Shown piece after piece: positions 45,161 through 47,720 of a stretch of 47,720 bases of DNA. A model generated the notes under the pieces. That model was not told where the DNA came from. It made no database searches and saw nothing but the letters and a program-made list of their open reading frames with translations. The stretch is from contig JANXYB010000038.1 in the NCBI GenBank assembly GCA_025350325.1, positions 1 through 47,720 on the forward strand, read 5' to 3'. The position numbers were made by a program, and so were the translations under genes. The stretch's first letter is position 1. Every line of letters starts with the position of its first letter. The stretch is from Acidobacteriaceae bacterium (lineage in GTDB: Bacteria; Acidobacteriota; Terriglobia; Terriglobales; Acidobacteriaceae).

Positions 45161-47575
45161 CTATTGTTGCGTCGAAATATTCGTCGGCAGATCGGCGGAC
45201 GGAACGGAAGAAAGAACGTCGTTCGGAGGAGGCGTAATACTGGTTGGCAATGGGCTCTCAAGTGCGAGGGCAAGCACCTCATCCATTTGATCGACGAAGT
45301 GGAGCTTTATAACTTTCTTGATGTTGTCAGGTAGCTCGGCAACATCTTTTTCGTTGGCCCGCGGCAGAATGACTTCAAAGATGCCCGCGCGCAATGCCGC
45401 AAGCAGCTTCTCTTTTAGGCCTCCGATAGCGAGCACTTTGCCGCGCAATGTTATTTCGCCAGTCATGGCGATGTCGCGACGCACCGGAATTCTGGCGAGC
45501 GCACTGGCGAGAGCTGTGGCGATCGTGATACCGGCCGATGGGCCATCCTTGGGAATTGCGCCTTCAGGCACGTGCAGGTGAAGGTCCACGTTGCGATAAA
45601 ACTCGCGGGTCAGCCCTAACGTCTGCGCTTTGCCTCGGATGTAGCTTAGCGCTGCCTGCGCAGACTCTTGCATGACGTCGCCAAGCTGACCGGTGATGGT
45701 GAGCTTGCCCTTGCCGTCAAGCACTTGAATCTCGGTGGTGAGAATGCTGCCGCCAACTTCGGTCCAGGCAAGGCCGGTCACCAGGCCCACTTCGCTTTTC
45801 TCGTGGACCTCAGAATCGCGATAGCGCGCCACGCCCAGATGTTCATTGATGCTGGCCGCGGTAATTTCTTCTTTGTGCTTCGCGCCTTTTTTGACCACAC
45901 GGCGCGCCACCTTGCGGCACACGTTGCCGATTTCGCGTTCAAGATTACGCACTCCGGCTTCGCGCGTGTAGTAACGAATGACCTCTAGAATCGCCTCATC
46001 CGTGAAGACGATGTTCTTTTCAGTGAGACCGGTTTGCGTACGCTGCTTTTTTACGAGATACTGGCGCGCGATTTCGAGTTTTTCACTTTCGGTGTAGCCT
46101 TGCAGCCGCAGCACTTCCATGCGGTCCTGTAGCGCCGCGGGTATCGTGTGCATCACGTTTGCAGTTGCGACGAAGAGCACCTGCGACAAGTCATAGTCGA
46201 CATCGAGGTAGTGATCCTGAAACGCCGTATTCTGTTCCGGATCGAGCACTTCAAGCAGCGCCGATGCTGGATCGCCACGGAAATCCGAGGCCATCTTATC
46301 GACCTCGTCGAGCAGAAAGACGGGATTCTTGGTGCCCGCGCGCTTCATGTGCTGAATGATCTGGCCGGGAAGAGCGCCGATGTAAGTGCGCCGATGGCCG
46401 CGTATCTCGGCCTCATCGCGCACGCCGCCTAAAGAGAGGCGCACAAATTTGCGTCCCGTCGCTTTAGCGATCGACATGCCGAGGGAAGTCTTGCCTACTC
46501 CAGGAGGGCCCGCAAAGCACAGGATCGAGCCTTTAGGATTTTTAACGAGTTGGCGAACGGCAAGAAATTCGAGAATGCGATCTTTGATTTTTTCCAGGCC
46601 GTAGTGATCTTCGTTAAGCACTTTTTCGGCGTAGTCGATGGAACGCGTTTCCTTAGAGCGCTTTTTCCACGGAACAGCGAGGAGCCAGTCGATGTAGTTG
46701 CGGCTGACGGTCGACTCCGCAGACATGGGGGGCATGGCCTCGAGTTTCTTCAGTTCCTGGACGGCTTTATCCAGCACATCCTTAGGCATTCCAGCGGACT
46801 CGATCTTCTTGCGCAGCTCGTCGAATTCGCTCTTTTCGCCGCGGCCCAATTCTTTTTGAATAGCCTTGATCTTTTCATTGAGGTAATACTCTTTTTGCGC
46901 CCGCTCCATCTGCCGCTTGACGCGCGATTGGATGTTACGGTCCAAATCTAGCTTTTCAATCTCAACGTCCAGTACGTCGGCGATGCGCGACAGGCGCGCG
47001 GCTGGGTCGAAGATGCCGAGTAGCTCCTGCTTCTCATCGATGCCGAGTTGCAGATTGGCTGCGATGGTATCGGAGAGCTTGGCAGGTTCATCCATACGCA
47101 CGGTCGCGATGATGGTCTCGTAATTAAGCGATTGTTGCAGCTTGACGTATTGCTCAAAGAGGCTGGTGACCCGCTGCATGAGTTGCTCGACAGCCGGCGT
47201 CATTTCGAAGTCGGTCTTGCCGGTGCGGACAGTGGCGACGAAAAATCCGTCGCGGTCGTTTACCTCGATTGACTTGGCGCGCTCCACGCCCTCGACAAGT
47301 ACTTTGATGTTGCCGTCTGGCATCTTGACGCTCTGCACGATGGTGCAAATGCAGCCGACCTGAAAGATTTCCTTGGCCTTGGGCTCATCGATGGAAGCGT
47401 CATGCTGCGTGGCGAGAAAAATCTTGCGATCGCCGTTGAGTGCCTCTTCCAATGCGCGCACGCTTGACAGTCGTCCAACGACGAAGGGCGTCATCATGTA
47501 GGGAAAGATCACCATGTCCCGAATGGGCATCATGGGAAGTTTGCGCGCTTCGATTTTTTCGCGAGATGCGGTCAT
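45161..47575 (-). CDS. lon: ATP-dependent protease Lon
   Basis: Lon is a cytoplasmic AAA+ serine protease that degrades damaged and regulatory proteins. The 804-residue product has the N-terminal LON domain (to about 210), a coiled-coil, the AAA+ module with Walker A GPPGVGKT at 356-363 and Walker B FLLDEVDK at 420-427, and the proteolytic domain with catalytic Ser680 (PKDGPSAG) and Lys723 ([10 protein letters not shown]), spaced as in E. coli Lon. The last 30 residues are a Pro/Ser/Thr-rich tail. AGGTG precedes the ATG. It is upstream of engB on the same strand; 176 bases separate them. Confidence 0.97.
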   Translation of the reverse strand: MTASREKIEARKLPMMPIRDMVIFPYMMTPFVVGRLSSVRALEEALNGDRKIFLATQHDASIDEPKAKEIFQVGCICTIVQSVKMPDGNIKVLVEGVERAKSIEVNDRDGFFVATVRTGKTDFEMTPAVEQLMQRVTSLFEQYVKLQQSLNYETIIATVRMDEPAKLSDTIAANLQLGIDEKQELLGIFDPAARLSRIADVLDVEIEKLDLDRNIQSRVKRQMERAQKEYYLNEKIKAIQKELGRGEKSEFDELRKKIESAGMPKDVLDKAVQELKKLEAMPPMSAESTVSRNYIDWLLAVPWKKRSKETRSIDYAEKVLNEDHYGLEKIKDRILEFLAVRQLVKNPKGSILCFAGPPGVGKTSLGMSIAKATGRKFVRLSLGGVRDEAEIRGHRRTYIGALPGQIIQHMKRAGTKNPVFLLDEVDKMASDFRGDPASALLEVLDPEQNTAFQDHYLDVDYDLSQVLFVATANVMHTIPAALQDRMEVLRLQGYTESEKLEIARQYLVKKQRTQTGLTEKNIVFTDEAILEVIRYYTREAGVRNLEREIGNVCRKVARRVVKKGAKHKEEITAASINEHLGVARYRDSEVHEKSEVGLVTGLAWTEVGGSILTTEIQVLDGKGKLTITGQLGDVMQESAQAALSYIRGKAQTLGLTREFYRNVDLHLHVPEGAIPKDGPSAGITIATALASALARIPVRRDIAMTGEITLRGKVLAIGGLKEKLLAALRAGIFEVILPRANEKDVAELPDNIKKVIKLHFVDQMDEVLALALESPLPTSITPPPNDVLSSVPSADLPTNISTQQ

Positions 47576-47692
47576 AGGGACACCTAAGTTTTAGACGCGC
47601 GAGGACCGCTCTGGATGCAGAGCTCCGGTACGCCTCATGTTGGGATTGTACAGCGGGACCGTAGTTGGACTGGTGAGATATGCAACCCAATT

Positions 47693-47717
47693 CTTGCTGC
47701 GGTGCATACGCAGCAAG
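47693..47717. repeat. Inverted repeat upstream of lon
   Basis: Nine-base arms CTTGCTGCG and CGCAGCAAG flank a seven-base spacer, about 120 bases before lon at the window edge. With no T-run on either side it could be a regulatory site or part of a terminator of a gene outside the window. Confidence 0.4.
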
Positions 47718-47720
47718 GAT

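Overview
The window looks like chromosomal DNA of an Acidobacteriota, most likely of the Terriglobia/Acidobacteriaceae type. This is inferred from the gene content: an alternative complex III operon running into an SCO/caa3-type oxidase operon, a large exported BNR/HYDIN-repeat protein, a TonB-ExbB-ExbD-ExbD cluster, and a secretin fused to a cohesin-like domain. It is a diderm with LPS export (LptD). I see no phage, insertion sequence, CRISPR array, tRNA or rRNA. Several genes appear to start with TTG or GTG behind good Shine-Dalgarno sequences.

Layout. Positions 1-7861 (+) form a respiratory supercluster: the end of actD, actE, actF, a one-TM protein of unknown function, an SCO copper chaperone, then coxB (with a fused cytochrome c), coxA (A2-type with a YS motif), coxC and a subunit IV gene. 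The genes overlap or nearly abut, as in one operon that passes electrons from quinol through ACIII and cytochrome c to oxygen. A class II photolyase (8038-9465) and a 1731-residue secreted repeat protein (9675-14870) follow. Next come gatC and gatA, an exported unknown and an FmdE-like zinc-ribbon protein. The yajC-secD-secF genes (18936-22105) supply the Sec accessory complex. tonB, exbB, exbD, exbD and a TPR lipoprotein (22261-26084) form an energy-transduction module with clear terminators after tonB and after the TPR gene.

Positions 26481-31256 (-) hold lptD followed by a DsbA-like lipoprotein and a SurA/parvulin-like lipoprotein, which is LptD beside the two kinds of factor known to fold it in E. 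coli. An RDD membrane protein (+) diverges from lptD. Then on the minus strand come a ROK-family protein that lacks the usual phosphate-binding motif, a soluble transhydrogenase (sthA), a chemotaxis receptor, leucyl aminopeptidase (pepA) and smpB.

Positions 39747-44369 (+) hold the secretin-cohesin fusion, two GspG-like pseudopilins with calcium-loop-like tails, an exported unknown, a perfect 20-bp palindrome, and a small protein that resembles a piece of urocanase. The window closes with engB and lon on the minus strand.

Most genes are recognisable housekeeping genes. The less explained items are the one-TM protein of the ACIII operon, the secretin-cohesin fusion with its pseudopilins, the degenerate ROK protein, the stand-alone FmdE-like protein, the urocanase-like fragment with its upstream palindrome, and the C-terminal tail of the giant exported protein. 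All family assignments come from reading motifs by eye; no database search was run.
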